Source: Desulfovibrionaceae bacterium | GTDB lineage: Bacteria > Desulfobacterota > Desulfovibrionia > Desulfovibrionales > Desulfovibrionaceae | DNA: 64,000 bases | Direction of reading: 5' to 3' | Assembly (NCBI GenBank): GCA_015709315.1 | Contig: JACCQI010000004.1 | Span: 88,248 to 152,247 of the forward strand | Part shown: positions 21,275 through 30,810 of the stretch, one piece after another | Position numbering within the stretch: the stretch's first letter is position 1 | Layout: each line of letters opens with the position of its first letter | The notes under the pieces: model-generated | Database searches by the model: none | What the model was told of the DNA's origin: nothing | What the model saw: only the letters and a program-made list of their open reading frames with translations | Program-made: the position numbers and the translations under genes

Positions 21275-22255
21275 TTATTGGCGGGCTGCTTCCGGCTCGG
21301 GGAGGGCGATGCCTTCGGTCCGGTTCCGGCCGGACTGCTTGGCCTGGTACAGGGCGCGGTCCGCGGCGTTCAGCAGGTGCTCGGGCGTGGTGCCGCAGGA
21401 GGGAACGCCCGAGGCCACGCCGATGGACACGGTCACTGCGTTGCCGATTTGCGAATTGGGGTGGTCGAGGTGAACCTCGGCCAGGTTGGCGTGGATGTTG
21501 TCCGCCACGGCCTTCGCGCCCGCGAAATCGGTGCTCGGCAGGATGATGGCGAACTCCTCGCCGCCATACCGGGCCACCAGGTCGGCGGGTCGGCGGGTTG
21601 CCCGGCTGATGGCTTCGGCAACGGTGCGCAGGCAGGCGTCGCCGTCCACGTGGCCGAGGGCGTCGTTGTACTGCTTGAAATAGTCGATGTCGATCATCAG
21701 CAGTCCCAGGGGCAGGTCCTCGCGTCCGTTGCGGACCCATTCCCGCACCAGGGTGTCGTCGAAGCACCGCCGGTTGGCCAGGCTGGTCAGCCCGTCCAGG
21801 TTGGACATCCTTTCCAGCTGTCGGGCCAGCCGTTCCAGTTCCTGCTCGCGGAGCATCCTTTTTATCATTTCCCGTCGCAGCTGCAGGGCGGACCGAACCC
21901 GGGCGCGCAACTCGGTCTTGCCCACGGGCTTGACCAGATAGTCCGAGGCCCCGGCGGCAAAGGCGCGGTCCAGGACGCGGGCGCTGTCGTCGGCCGTTAT
22001 GGATATGATGGGCACGTCCTCGAATTCGCGGTGCGACTTGATGGTCAGGGTGGCGACCAGCCCGTCGGCGGCGGAATTGTCGAGGTCGATGAGGACCAGG
22101 TCAACGGGTTCGCCTCGGCTCGAGGCGCGCTTCATGAAGGTCATGGCCTCGTCCAGGGTGACGACGGCGCTGACGTCCATATAGTTGGCCCCGTTGAGGA
22201 TCACCGTCAGTTGGGCGATCGTTGAACCGGAATCGGTGACGATGAGAATTTTCAT
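21275..22255 (-). CDS. Response regulator with GGDEF diguanylate cyclase domain
   Basis: A 326-residue PleD-like protein. Residues 1-125 are a receiver domain with phospho-acceptor Asp57 (VLIDLDN) and Lys in DYLVKPVGK; residues 165-326 are a GGDEF domain with the active-site motif RYGGEEFAII and no EAL domain. It should make c-di-GMP when phosphorylated. The N-terminal acidic pocket is VTDSG, so one of the usual two acidic residues is replaced. No kinase lies beside it, so it is an orphan regulator. Confidence 0.9.
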   Translation of the reverse strand: MKILIVTDSGSTIAQLTVILNGANYMDVSAVVTLDEAMTFMKRASSRGEPVDLVLIDLDNSAADGLVATLTIKSHREFEDVPIISITADDSARVLDRAFAAGASDYLVKPVGKTELRARVRSALQLRREMIKRMLREQELERLARQLERMSNLDGLTSLANRRCFDDTLVREWVRNGREDLPLGLLMIDIDYFKQYNDALGHVDGDACLRTVAEAISRATRRPADLVARYGGEEFAIILPSTDFAGAKAVADNIHANLAEVHLDHPNSQIGNAVTVSIGVASGVPSCGTTPEHLLNAADRALYQAKQSGRNRTEGIALPEPEAARQ

Positions 22256-22502
22256 TGCTGAGGGTTTTTAGCAGGAATCATTCTTTTTGGCGAGAGGGTA
22301 ATGCCCGGTGCGGCCCATGGGAAGTGCGGCCCTCGATCAGTGCCAAAGGCCGAGGCCGGCACGGCCAACGGTTCCGGGACGCCGTTTTGTGCGCGGTTTT
22401 TTTATTGTTATTTTTTTGCAAAAACAATCGGGGGAGTGTATCTTCAAAAACAATGTCCGGTAAGGTCCACCCGTCCACCAGTCACTCTCTTTATACGGAG
22501 GC

Positions 22503-23912
22503 ATGATGATCCGTTCACCCCTCGCTCCCGTCGCCGTCCTGTTGCTCTTCTTTCTCCTCGCCCCCGCCGTTTCACAGGCCGGGGGAAACAACGCCTTTGT
22601 CGCCGTGTACAATTCCGGCCGCGCCCAGGTCCGCGAGATGCGTACCGTCACCCTTCCCCAGGGGCCTGCGGCCGTCATCTTTTCCGACGTGCCCGCCACC
22701 CTGGACCCCTCGTCCATCCGGGCGGCCGCGCCGGGCATGGCCGTGCAGGACATACAGTACACCTACCGGCCCATCACGCCCGCGAACCTGCTCGATATGT
22801 ACGTGGGCAAGGAGTTGAGCGTCATCCTGCCCGACCCGGCCGACGCCAACGCGCGCATCCTGCGAAAGGCCACGCTGCTCTCCAATGTTGACCGGCCCGT
22901 GTTCGCCATGGGCAAGGAGGTCTACGTGGGCTCCTACGAGGCCCTTGTCCTGCCCGAGCTGCCCAAGGGGTTCGACACGAAGCCCACCCTGACCCTGACC
23001 ACGGACAACGAGACCGAGGGGCGGCGGAACGTGGCCCTGCACTACCTGATGGGCGGCCTGTCCTGGCGGGCCGACTACACCATGATGGTCGGGGCCGACG
23101 GCAATGCCGCCGATCTGGAGGCGTGGGCCACGGTGACCAACACATCGGGCTACGGGTTCACCGGGGCCGACCTCCGACTGGTGGCCGGCGACGTGCGGCG
23201 CGCCCCGGAGAATTACAAGATGGCGCGCATGGCCCAGCCCGTGCTGGCCATGGAGGCGTCCCCGGACGCGGCCGGCGGCGCAGCGGAGGAGGCGTTCTCG
23301 GAATACCATGTCTATTCACTGGACCGGGTCGTGACCCTGCCGTCGCAGGGCGCGCGGCAAATCAGCCTGTTCTCTGCCTCCGCCATTCCGGTGGAGCAGA
23401 AGCTGGTCAGCCGCTACCACGCGGGCACGGGCCAGCGCAGCGGCGGGATCAGTCAGGGCGTCGAGTCGGTGCTGACCTTCCGCAACCTGGCGGAAAACCA
23501 TCTCGGACGTCCCCTTCCCGCAGGCAAGGTGCGGGTCTTCATGCCCACCACGGATGGCCACCATCTTCTGGCGGGCGAGGCCGAATTGGGCCACGTGGCC
23601 GAGGGCGGCGAGGTCAGGCTCGCGCTGGGCCGGTCCTTTGACGTGAACGTGGAGCGCAGGCAGACCGCCTACAAGAAGGTCGGGAAGAACGCCTTCGAGA
23701 TCGGCTGGGCCGTGACCGTGAGCAACGGAAAGAAGGTTCCCCAGGACCTGACCCTCAGGGAAACCTTCCCCGGCCAGTGGAAGGTGGTGTCCGCCGACGC
23801 CAGCTACACCGAAACGGATGCCTCCACCATCGCGTTTCATCTCAAGGGACTGCCGCCTTCCGCCGGGAAGGAAGGCACGGTCGTCAACTACACGGTGCGC
23901 ATAGAGTATTGA
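22503..23912 (+). CDS. Secreted DUF4139 domain protein
   Basis: 469 residues, starting at tandem ATGs after ACGGAGGC. Residues 1-25 are a signal peptide (LLLFFLLAPAVSQA). The rest matches the DUF4139 mucoidy-inhibitor-like family: an N-terminal beta domain beginning AFVAVYNSGRAQVREMRTVTLP and a C-terminal domain with VALHYLMGGLSWRADYTMM, ending NYTVRIEY. Function is unknown; family members are periplasmic and have only been linked to envelope phenotypes. It is 11 bp upstream of the HAD gene, so it is probably first in a three-gene operon with the sugar-phosphate enzymes. Confidence 0.82.
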   Translation: MMIRSPLAPVAVLLLFFLLAPAVSQAGGNNAFVAVYNSGRAQVREMRTVTLPQGPAAVIFSDVPATLDPSSIRAAAPGMAVQDIQYTYRPITPANLLDMYVGKELSVILPDPADANARILRKATLLSNVDRPVFAMGKEVYVGSYEALVLPELPKGFDTKPTLTLTTDNETEGRRNVALHYLMGGLSWRADYTMMVGADGNAADLEAWATVTNTSGYGFTGADLRLVAGDVRRAPENYKMARMAQPVLAMEASPDAAGGAAEEAFSEYHVYSLDRVVTLPSQGARQISLFSASAIPVEQKLVSRYHAGTGQRSGGISQGVESVLTFRNLAENHLGRPLPAGKVRVFMPTTDGHHLLAGEAELGHVAEGGEVRLALGRSFDVNVERRQTAYKKVGKNAFEIGWAVTVSNGKKVPQDLTLRETFPGQWKVVSADASYTETDASTIAFHLKGLPPSAGKEGTVVNYTVRIEY

Positions 23913-23923
23913 GGAGGAAGACC

Positions 23924-25117
23924 ATGCCGGAAATCGAACGCAGCGAGTTGATGACCCTCAAGGATTTCTATGCGCTCATGGGCGAGACCCGCCGGGTGCG
24001 CTATCGGGCCGTGGGCGAGATCCTGGCCGGGAAGTCCGGTGCGGAGGCCGTTCCTTCCCTGGACAACGCCCTTGCCGCGCTCGAGGCCGTGCCCGGCAAG
24101 GAGGGCCGGAAGGAACTCGTCCTTTCCGGGGATCGGACCATTTCCCTGGACATGGACTACGAGATCAACGAGCTGAGAAAGGACCTGTATTATCTCGAAA
24201 AGGGCGAGGACGCCTTTCTGGAGCTTCTCGCCGACCTGCATCCCGGATTCGCGGAGCATGTGGCGGCCGGGCGCGATCTCCTGGCCGGACTGGACATCAA
24301 CACCTTCATCACCGACCGGGACGGGACGGTGAACAACTACTGCGCCCGCTACCTTACCTCCATCCAGTCCGCGTACAACGCGGTCTTTCTCTCGCGGTTC
24401 GCCCGCGACAAGGCGGCCGTCCCGGTTGTCCTGACCTCGGCCCCGCTGGAGGGGCTGATCGAAATCAGCGTCAACCCGGAAGGAGAGATCTACTACGCCG
24501 CGTCCAAGGGGCGTGAGTGCCTGGACCTGGAAGGGCGGGTCAGGCGGCTGCCCATTTCCCCGGAAAAACAGGCGGCCATCGACGTCCTGAACGGGCGGCT
24601 CACGGAACTGACCTCGCGGCCCGAGTACGAGAAGTTCACCCTCATCGGGTCCGGGCTTCAGTTCAAGTTCGGCCAAACCACCGTGGCCCGGCAGGACCTC
24701 GGCCGGTCCGTGGACGAGGCCGAATCCGACGCCTTCATAGCCACCCTGCGGGCCCTGGTGGCTGAACTCGACCCGGAGGACCTGAACTTCCGCATCGAGG
24801 ACACGGGCCTGGACGTGGAAATCATCCTCACCGTGGAGACCGAGGGCGACGGGCTCAAGGATTTCGACAAGGGCGACGGGGTCCGTTTTCTCAACGCGGA
24901 ATTGGATTTTCAGATGTTCCGGGGACCGCACCTGATCTGCGGGGACACCGGATCGGACGTGCCCATGCTGGAGGCCGCCCTGGAGCTGGCCCCGGACACG
25001 CGGGCCATTTACGTCACCCGGAACCGGGATCTGGCGAAACGGGTCGCCGGGCTGACGGCCAACGCGGTCATCGTCCCGGAACCCGACATGCTGGTGGCCA
25101 TACTGGGCACGCTGTAG
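23924..25117 (+). CDS. HAD-superfamily phosphatase, trehalose-phosphatase-like
   Basis: 397 residues. The first 120 are a helical cap or accessory region. The HAD core starts at TFITDRDGTVNNY, with nucleophile Asp131 and Asp133, and motif IV is GDTGSDVPML near residue 348. This spacing resembles trehalose-6-phosphate and related sugar-phosphate phosphatases. Its neighbour is a fused phosphoglucomutase/GH65 phosphorylase, so a disaccharide-phosphate substrate is plausible. AGGAGGAAG precedes the start; it is coupled to the DUF4139 gene. Confidence 0.75.
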   Translation: MPEIERSELMTLKDFYALMGETRRVRYRAVGEILAGKSGAEAVPSLDNALAALEAVPGKEGRKELVLSGDRTISLDMDYEINELRKDLYYLEKGEDAFLELLADLHPGFAEHVAAGRDLLAGLDINTFITDRDGTVNNYCARYLTSIQSAYNAVFLSRFARDKAAVPVVLTSAPLEGLIEISVNPEGEIYYAASKGRECLDLEGRVRRLPISPEKQAAIDVLNGRLTELTSRPEYEKFTLIGSGLQFKFGQTTVARQDLGRSVDEAESDAFIATLRALVAELDPEDLNFRIEDTGLDVEIILTVETEGDGLKDFDKGDGVRFLNAELDFQMFRGPHLICGDTGSDVPMLEAALELAPDTRAIYVTRNRDLAKRVAGLTANAVIVPEPDMLVAILGTL

Positions 25118-25153
25118 TGCCGTCGGAGTATCCCAGGCAACAAGGAGCGTTCT

Positions 25154-28100
25154 GTGCCGAACATTACCCTCAAAGGCGTCATATTCGACCTTGACGGCGT
25201 CATCACCCGAACCGCCCGCGTCCACGCGCAGGCGTGGGAAACCTCGTTCAACGAATTTCTTAAGCACCATGCGGAGGAAACGGGCACCCCGTTCGAACCG
25301 TTTGACCGGCGGGCGGAGTATCAGCAGTACGTTGACGGCAAGCCCCGGTTCGAGGGCGTCCTGAGCTTCCTCAAGTCGCGGAACATCCGGCTGGACCCCG
25401 GTACCCCGGAAGATCCGCCCGGGTTCGAGACCATCTGCGCCGTGGGCAACAGGAAGAACGAGCTGTTCAAGGAGATACTCAGGGAGGAGGGACCGGAGGT
25501 TTTCCAGTCGTCCGTGGAGCTGATAAAGACACTCAGGTCCCAGGATGTGCGGATCGGCCTGGCCACGTCCAGCCGCAACTGCTCCCTGGTCATCGACCTG
25601 GCGGGCCTGGGCGGTCTGTTCGACACCCAGGTGGACGGCGTGGTTTCCGCCGATTTGGAGCTCAAGGGCAAGCCCGAGCCGGACATCTTCGTCACCGCCG
25701 CCGAGCGCATGGGGCTGCGGCCCGGTGAATGCGTGGTGGTGGAGGACGCCATTTCCGGTGTCCAGGCCGGTTGCGCGGGCAACTTCGGCATGACGCTCGG
25801 CGTGGCCCGCAACGTGCCCGGCGAGTTGCTCATGCGCTTCGGGGCGGACCGGGTAATCTCCGACCTCGGCGAGATCACCGTGGACGAACTCAACGAGTGG
25901 TTCGAGTCGGGCATGGCCACGGACGAGTGGTCTCTCACCTACCACGGGTTCGAGCCGGGCGACGAGAAGCTGCGCGAGACCATGACCACCGTGGGCAACG
26001 GCTACCTGGGCACGCGCGGGGCCTACGAGTGCGAATGCTCCTCCTATTATTTCTACCCCGGCACCTACATTTCCGGCGTGTTCAACAAGACGCCGAGCCA
26101 GGTCCAGGGCCGTGAGATATGGAACAATGATTTCGTCAACTGCCCCAACTGGCTGCCCGTGGAATACAAGATCGGGTCCGGCGACTACACCAGCCCGCTG
26201 TCCCAGGAAATCCTGAGCTACTGCCACAGCCTGAACATGCACGAAGGCGTCATGGAGCGGCACATGGTGGTCAAGGACAAGGTGGGCCGCATCACCCGCG
26301 TTTCGTCGCGCCGCGTGGCCTCCATGGCCGATCCCCACCTGCTGGCGCTCAAGTTCGACTTCACGCCGCTCAACTACTCGGCCAAGCTGACCATCCGTTC
26401 CTCGCTGGACGGCAACGTCGGGAACGACGGCGTGGCCCGGTATTCGAGCCTCAACACCCAGCACCTGAACAGGGTGTCCAGCGGCAAGGCCGGGGACGGC
26501 GTCTATCTGCACGTGGAGACCTCCCATTCGCGCTACCAGATACTCATGGTCTCCAAGTCGCGGGCTTTGGAGGACGGCAAGGAGATTACCCTGCGAAAGG
26601 AAGTGACCCGCGACAGGTCCAAGGTCTCGGAGGTGATGCAGGTCGGGGCCAAGGAGAACCACCGCTACTCCATCGAGAAGTTCGTCTATGTGCGGACCTC
26701 GCTCGACCGGCGGCCCGGCAATCTCAAGGATCTCTGCCTGGACGGCCTCAAGGGGGTCAAAACCTACAAGGGCGTGCATGGTCCCCACGCCAAGAACTGG
26801 AAGGGGCTGTGGCAGAAGGCGGACATCCGCATCACCGGAGACCGGTTCGTTCAGCGCATCGTCCGGCTGCACATCTATCACCTGCTGGTCACGGCCAGCC
26901 CCCACAACGCCAACCGGGACGCGGGCATGCCCGCGCGCGGCCTGTCGGGCGAGGCGTACCGGGGCCACATCTTCTGGGACGAGGTCTACATCCAGCCGTT
27001 CTTCGATTCCAATTTCCCGGAGATTTCCAAGGCCCTGCTCATGTACCGCTACAACCGGCTGGATGCGGCCCGGGAGTACGCCCGCGAGAACGGTTATTCC
27101 GGGGCCATGTACCCGTGGCAGACCGCCGACGACGGCGGCGAGGAAACCCAGGAGGTCCACTACAACCCCGATGCCGACAACTGGGGGCCGGACCTGTCCC
27201 GCCGCCAGCGGCACGTGTCCATCGCCGTGTTCGTCAACGCCTGGCGCTACGTGTCGTGGACCGGCGACCAGACCTTCCTGCGCGACTACGGCGCGGAGAT
27301 GATGCTCGACATAGCCCGGTTCTGGGGTTCCATCGCCACCTATGACGAGTCCACGGGCAAGTATCACATCGACGGCGTCATGGGGCCGGACGAGTTCCAC
27401 GAGAAGATGCCGGGCACCGACGAGCCGGGCGTCAGGGACAACGCCTACACCAACATCATGGTCGTCTGGCTCATGGAGCGCTCCCTGGAAATCCTGGAGG
27501 ATCTGCCTTCCAAGTCCCGGCACCGGGTGGCCGCCCGGATCGGCCTGTCCGATGCGGAAATCGACAAGTGGCGCGACATGACCACCAAGCTCAACGTGAT
27601 CATGACCGAAGACGGCATCGTCAGCCAGTTCGACGGGTACATGGACCTGGCGGAACTGGACTGGGACGGCTACCGCAAGCGGTTCTATTCCATCCACCGC
27701 ATGGACCGCATCCTCAAGGCCGAGGGCGACAGCCCGGACAGGTACAAGGTGGCCAAGCAGGCCGACACGTTGATGACCTGGTATATTCTGGAGCCGGAGG
27801 AGGTGGCCCGCATCCTGAACCAACTCGGCTACAAGGTGGACGATCCTCTCAAGCTGCTCAAGGACAACTACGATTTCTACGAGCAACGGACCAGCCACGG
27901 CTCCACCCTTTCCAAGGTGGTGCATGCGGTCGTTGCCAAGTACATCTACCCGTCCAACATCTCCTGGGACTGGTTTATGGAGGCCATGACCTCGGACATC
28001 CGGGACACCCAGGGCGGAACCACCATCGAGGGCATTCATACCGGCGTCATGGCCGGGACCATCGAGGTGGTCAAGCAGGACTTCGCGGGTCTGAACATGT

Positions 28101-28315
28101 CCTCCTCTCCCATGCGCGTGGACCCGGACCTGCCCGAGCACTGGGGCGAGATGCATCTCTCGTTCATCCGCCGGTCCATCTGGTTCGATCTGAGCATCGA
28201 GGCGGACCGCGTGAACATGACCGCCTACCACAAGGGCGACAAGGTCGTGCCCGTCGAAATCTTCGGCAAGCTCTACGAGCTTAAGCCCGGCATGACTGTT
28301 GAAGCGCGGCGTTAG
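25154..28315 (+). CDS. Fused beta-phosphoglucomutase / GH65 disaccharide phosphorylase
   Basis: A 1053-residue bifunctional protein starting at a GTG after AAGGAGCG. Residues 1-240 are a HAD beta-phosphoglucomutase domain: nucleophile Asp12 and Asp14 in GVIFDLDGVI, and VVVEDAISGVQAG. Residues 255-1053 are a glycoside hydrolase family 65 phosphorylase: WSLTYHGFEPGDEKLRETMTTVGNGYLGTRG at the start, and GVMGPDEFHE around residue 746, where Glu747 is the likely catalytic acid. The pair would split a glucose disaccharide (trehalose, maltose, kojibiose or nigerose type) with phosphate to beta-Glc-1-P and convert that to Glc-6-P, or run in reverse. Which disaccharide is used is not known. A strong terminator follows. 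Confidence 0.88.
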   Translation: MPNITLKGVIFDLDGVITRTARVHAQAWETSFNEFLKHHAEETGTPFEPFDRRAEYQQYVDGKPRFEGVLSFLKSRNIRLDPGTPEDPPGFETICAVGNRKNELFKEILREEGPEVFQSSVELIKTLRSQDVRIGLATSSRNCSLVIDLAGLGGLFDTQVDGVVSADLELKGKPEPDIFVTAAERMGLRPGECVVVEDAISGVQAGCAGNFGMTLGVARNVPGELLMRFGADRVISDLGEITVDELNEWFESGMATDEWSLTYHGFEPGDEKLRETMTTVGNGYLGTRGAYECECSSYYFYPGTYISGVFNKTPSQVQGREIWNNDFVNCPNWLPVEYKIGSGDYTSPLSQEILSYCHSLNMHEGVMERHMVVKDKVGRITRVSSRRVASMADPHLLALKFDFTPLNYSAKLTIRSSLDGNVGNDGVARYSSLNTQHLNRVSSGKAGDGVYLHVETSHSRYQILMVSKSRALEDGKEITLRKEVTRDRSKVSEVMQVGAKENHRYSIEKFVYVRTSLDRRPGNLKDLCLDGLKGVKTYKGVHGPHAKNWKGLWQKADIRITGDRFVQRIVRLHIYHLLVTASPHNANRDAGMPARGLSGEAYRGHIFWDEVYIQPFFDSNFPEISKALLMYRYNRLDAAREYARENGYSGAMYPWQTADDGGEETQEVHYNPDADNWGPDLSRRQRHVSIAVFVNAWRYVSWTGDQTFLRDYGAEMMLDIARFWGSIATYDESTGKYHIDGVMGPDEFHEKMPGTDEPGVRDNAYTNIMVVWLMERSLEILEDLPSKSRHRVAARIGLSDAEIDKWRDMTTKLNVIMTEDGIVSQFDGYMDLAELDWDGYRKRFYSIHRMDRILKAEGDSPDRYKVAKQADTLMTWYILEPEEVARILNQLGYKVDDPLKLLKDNYDFYEQRTSHGSTLSKVVHAVVAKYIYPSNISWDWFMEAMTSDIRDTQGGTTIEGIHTGVMAGTIEVVKQDFAGLNMSSSPMRVDPDLPEHWGEMHLSFIRRSIWFDLSIEADRVNMTAYHKGDKVVPVEIFGKLYELKPGMTVEARR

Positions 28316-28320
28316 CGCCC

Positions 28321-28355
28321 AAAAAAGGGCCGCCCAGAAAGGGCGGCCCTTTTTT
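28321..28355 (+). terminator. Terminator of the GH65 operon
   Basis: AAAAAAGGGCCGCCC-AGAAA-GGGCGGCCCTTTTTT directly after the stop codon. Confidence 0.92.
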
Positions 28356-28368
28356 GGACGCTCGCCGA

Positions 28369-28500
28369 CCCGGCTTGCGATAGCGGGCCGCCTGCACATT
28401 TTTCGGAGGGGGCTTTCACCCTCACGTACGGGGTGTACGCTGCGGTGAAAGCCCCCTCCGAGAAAATGCACATTCGACCCACTCTCCCAAGCCTCACTGC
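28369..28500 (-). repeat. Hairpin element, copy 1 of an inverted pair
   Basis: Read on the minus strand: CAGTGAGGCTTG, GAGAGTGG, then TGCATTTTCTCGG, a variable stem-loop with arms GGGGGCTTTCACC and GGTGAAAGCCCCC, then CCGAAAAATGTGCA and finally CGCTATCGCAAGCCGGG. The framing sequences match copy 2 at 28667-28796, which lies in the opposite orientation. Confidence 0.75.
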
Positions 28501-28553
28501 GGCGGGGGGAAAAGAGGGCCTTCGTGCGAGGCGCTTTCCGAACGCGGTCGCTG

Positions 28554-28589
28554 AAAAGCCCCTGCCGGATGAATCCGGCAGGGGCTTTT
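28554..28589. terminator. Strong palindromic terminator-like hairpin between the paired elements
   Basis: AAAAGCCCCTGCCGG-ATGAAT-CCGGCAGGGGCTTTT is a 15-bp perfect stem, placed between the two inverted elements. Nothing coding precedes it on either strand. Confidence 0.75.
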
Positions 28590-28666
28590 GGCGCTTGGTG
28601 GTGGCTTTTTTTTGGGGGGGAAGGACTGTGTAATGACGGGGTTAGTTCTATCAACCGATCACACCA

Positions 28667-28796
28667 CAGTGAGGCTTGAGAGAGTGGTGCAGAGGTGCAT
28701 TTTCTCGGACGCAGCCGACCCGCAGCCGTATTCCAATACGGCGAGAACTCGGCAAGGCCGAAAAATGTGCAGATGCGCCGCTATCGCAAGCCGGGG
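28667..28796 (+). repeat. Hairpin element, copy 2 of an inverted pair
   Basis: CAGTGAGGCTTG, AGAGAGTGG, TGCATTTTCTCGG, a variable middle with GCCGTATTCCAATACGGC, then CCGAAAAATGTGCA and CGCTATCGCAAGCCGGGG. The frame matches copy 1 inverted; only the middle differs. A further CCCCGCTATCGCAAGCCGGGG lies at about 28841-28861, at the end of the aldolase gene. Confidence 0.75.
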
Positions 28797-28859
28797 CATC
28801 CGTCACAAGCCTGAGCAACGAACAGCCATCGGCATACGCCCCGCTATCGCAAGCCGGGG

Positions 28860-30125
28860 TTAATCGTCAAAGTCGCCGTGCGGACCCTTGTCCGTGTCTA
28901 TCTGCGCGGCGCGGGCCTTGATCTTTTCCTCGGTCCATTCGGCCGGGTCCTCGAACGTTTCGGCCTTGGGGCCGAGGTCGTAGGAACCCGCCTGGAGGAT
29001 CAGGTCGTAGGCGATAGGAGCGGTGTCTTTGGCGTTGAACACGTTGACCAGCAGGTCGTGGACAAAGTCCTCGACGCTTTGGACCATGCGCTCGCGGGCG
29101 GCCTCGTCCTGGCCCTGCCAGCGGCGCTCGAACACGAGGTTGAGCTTCTTGTAGTTGCCGCCCTTGATGGAGTTGGCGTCGGCATAGGCGACCATCTCTT
29201 CCCAGATGGACTCGTTCACGCCCTGGCCCGGGATCTTGTCGAACCGATCGCCGTCCATGATGGCGTTGCCGAACTCGTTGACCTTGACGCCCCAGCTGAT
29301 CATCTGCAGGGCGGTGGCCACGTTGGCCTTGGTGGTGGCGGTTTTGGCGGCGATGGCGCGCAGCCGGTCGGAGTCGTTGCCCGAGGTGCCGTGCTGTGCG
29401 CCGGAGGTGCCGTACGGCTCGAGCGCCTTGTGGATGTCGGCGGTCAGGTCCACCTGGATGCCCTGGCCCGAAGCCTCGATGCCGTGGGTGGTGCCGTTGT
29501 TGAGCGCGATCCAGTCGGGACACAGGCCGTGGGCGTTGAGGCCCTGCATCAGGAACTTGGCCTCCACCGGGCTGGACAGGCCGAATTCGCCCTTGATCTC
29601 GCCGATTTCGGTCTCGTATCCGGCCCAGGAGGGGATCACCGGGGCCATGGCCAGGTTGGCCAGCAGGTTGAGGTCGTCGGTCATGTGCGAGGCGTCGATG
29701 GCGATGGAGGTGACGCCCGTGGCGAACAGGGACGGGATTTCCGCCCTGGCTTCCTCGACGCCGTCCCAGGACTTGATGAAATAATGGTCCGCATGCACGG
29801 CCACCGGAATGGTGATGCCGAATTTGTTGCAGATGTAATCAACCCGGCGGGCGACGTTCCACAGGGTGGTCGGGCAGTAGGTGGCTTCGCTGCGCGCGAT
29901 TTCGATGATGATGGCGGCGTTGGCTTTTTGCGCGGCCTTGAGGGCGCCTTCGATGACGAAGAGATTGCGGCCGTTGGCGGCGATGGTCATGGCGCCGCCC
30001 TTGGCGCGCATGGCCCGGTCGATGACCTTGCCGCTGACGATCAGGGCGCGGGAACCGGGGAAGTTCTGCACGACGTTCGGCGGACGTCCCACCGCCAGCG
30101 CCTTGTTGAATGTATCCTGGGACAT
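28860..30125 (-). CDS. Class II fructose-bisphosphate aldolase
   Basis: 421 residues, with the start MSQDTFNKAL at 30125 behind CCAAGGAGGAAGGGC. The zinc-dependent class II aldolase family is indicated by VAVHADHYFIK (first zinc His), the SIAIDASHMTDDL segment (the usual IDASH/IDGS), an HGIEASGQGIQ region, and GAQHGTSGND near the phosphate-binding loop. It would cleave fructose-1,6-bisphosphate (or a close ketose bisphosphate) into triose phosphates. It is longer than the common class II type of about 310-360 residues. It is a single-gene unit, convergent with the GH65 gene. Confidence is lower on the exact substrate. Confidence 0.8.
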   Translation of the reverse strand: MSQDTFNKALAVGRPPNVVQNFPGSRALIVSGKVIDRAMRAKGGAMTIAANGRNLFVIEGALKAAQKANAAIIIEIARSEATYCPTTLWNVARRVDYICNKFGITIPVAVHADHYFIKSWDGVEEARAEIPSLFATGVTSIAIDASHMTDDLNLLANLAMAPVIPSWAGYETEIGEIKGEFGLSSPVEAKFLMQGLNAHGLCPDWIALNNGTTHGIEASGQGIQVDLTADIHKALEPYGTSGAQHGTSGNDSDRLRAIAAKTATTKANVATALQMISWGVKVNEFGNAIMDGDRFDKIPGQGVNESIWEEMVAYADANSIKGGNYKKLNLVFERRWQGQDEAARERMVQSVEDFVHDLLVNVFNAKDTAPIAYDLILQAGSYDLGPKAETFEDPAEWTEEKIKARAAQIDTDKGPHGDFDD

Positions 30126-30285
30126 GCCCTTCCTCCTTGGAAATAAGTACTTGCTCCGGGTAGTAGAAACCAATCACTGCCGGAAGTCAAAATGAAACGG
30201 CAAGTTGTCCGCAGGCCGCGTGCGGACAGGGTGCCGGAGCGCTGGCGCGGCCCGGAGCCTTGACGAAAAACGGGTTGCGGGCGGG

Positions 30286-30591
30286 TTACATCGTGATCGT
30301 CCCGCCGCGCTCCGTCCGGGATGCGCGGCGCTTTTCCGTCTTCGTGTCCCGGGCGGGCATGAGGGTGTACCCCAGCTCGCTGGCCATGAATTCAAGGACC
30401 GTGACGTTGTGCGTGGCCTTGACGATCTCGAACATGGTTTCGGCCCCGAGCTTGGCGTGCGAATCGAACGGATTCAGCTCGCGAAGAAGCGTTGAATAGG
30501 GCTTCCTGATGACGCGGGACACCTCCTTGGCGGGGATGCGTCCCTCAAGGACAACGTCCTGCATTTTCTTGGTCAGATTTTTCTCGAACAT
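30286..30591 (-). CDS. CII-like small regulatory protein, paralogue 1
   Basis: 101 residues, starting MFEKNLTKKMQ at 30591 behind GGGGGGTAAGC. The pattern KPYSTLLRELNPFD and AKLGAETMFEIVKATHNV is that of the phage regulatory CII-like family (helix-turn-helix). It is closely similar to the 82-residue protein at 33376-33624, with a basic 20-residue C-terminal extension of its own (TKTEKRRASRTERGG). No phage genes surround it. Gene regulation is inferred from the family, and the target is unknown. Confidence 0.65.
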   Translation of the reverse strand: MFEKNLTKKMQDVVLEGRIPAKEVSRVIRKPYSTLLRELNPFDSHAKLGAETMFEIVKATHNVTVLEFMASELGYTLMPARDTKTEKRRASRTERGGTITM

Positions 30592-30810
30592 GCTTACCCC
30601 CCACATGTTGGATTTTTCTGCCATGTACACCGAAGTTAGCGTCATTTTCATTTTTGCGTCAACGATAATCGGTTTTCTTCGGGTATTTTTTCAGGGTTGG
30701 ACGCATTGTTTTTACCAAAATGTCATACCATGAAAATGGTTGAGCGCTGATTCCCTTTAAAGAAAAGGGAATTGCGGGCGACGGCGCGGGGCGGGCACCC
30801 CTCCGTCGGA

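Noticed and set aside
23888..28654. A 1588-codon open frame on the minus strand
   Set aside because: It lies opposite the HAD and GH65 genes, which have clear family motifs and ribosome sites; its own translation is low-complexity and matches nothing. High GC opens antisense frames.
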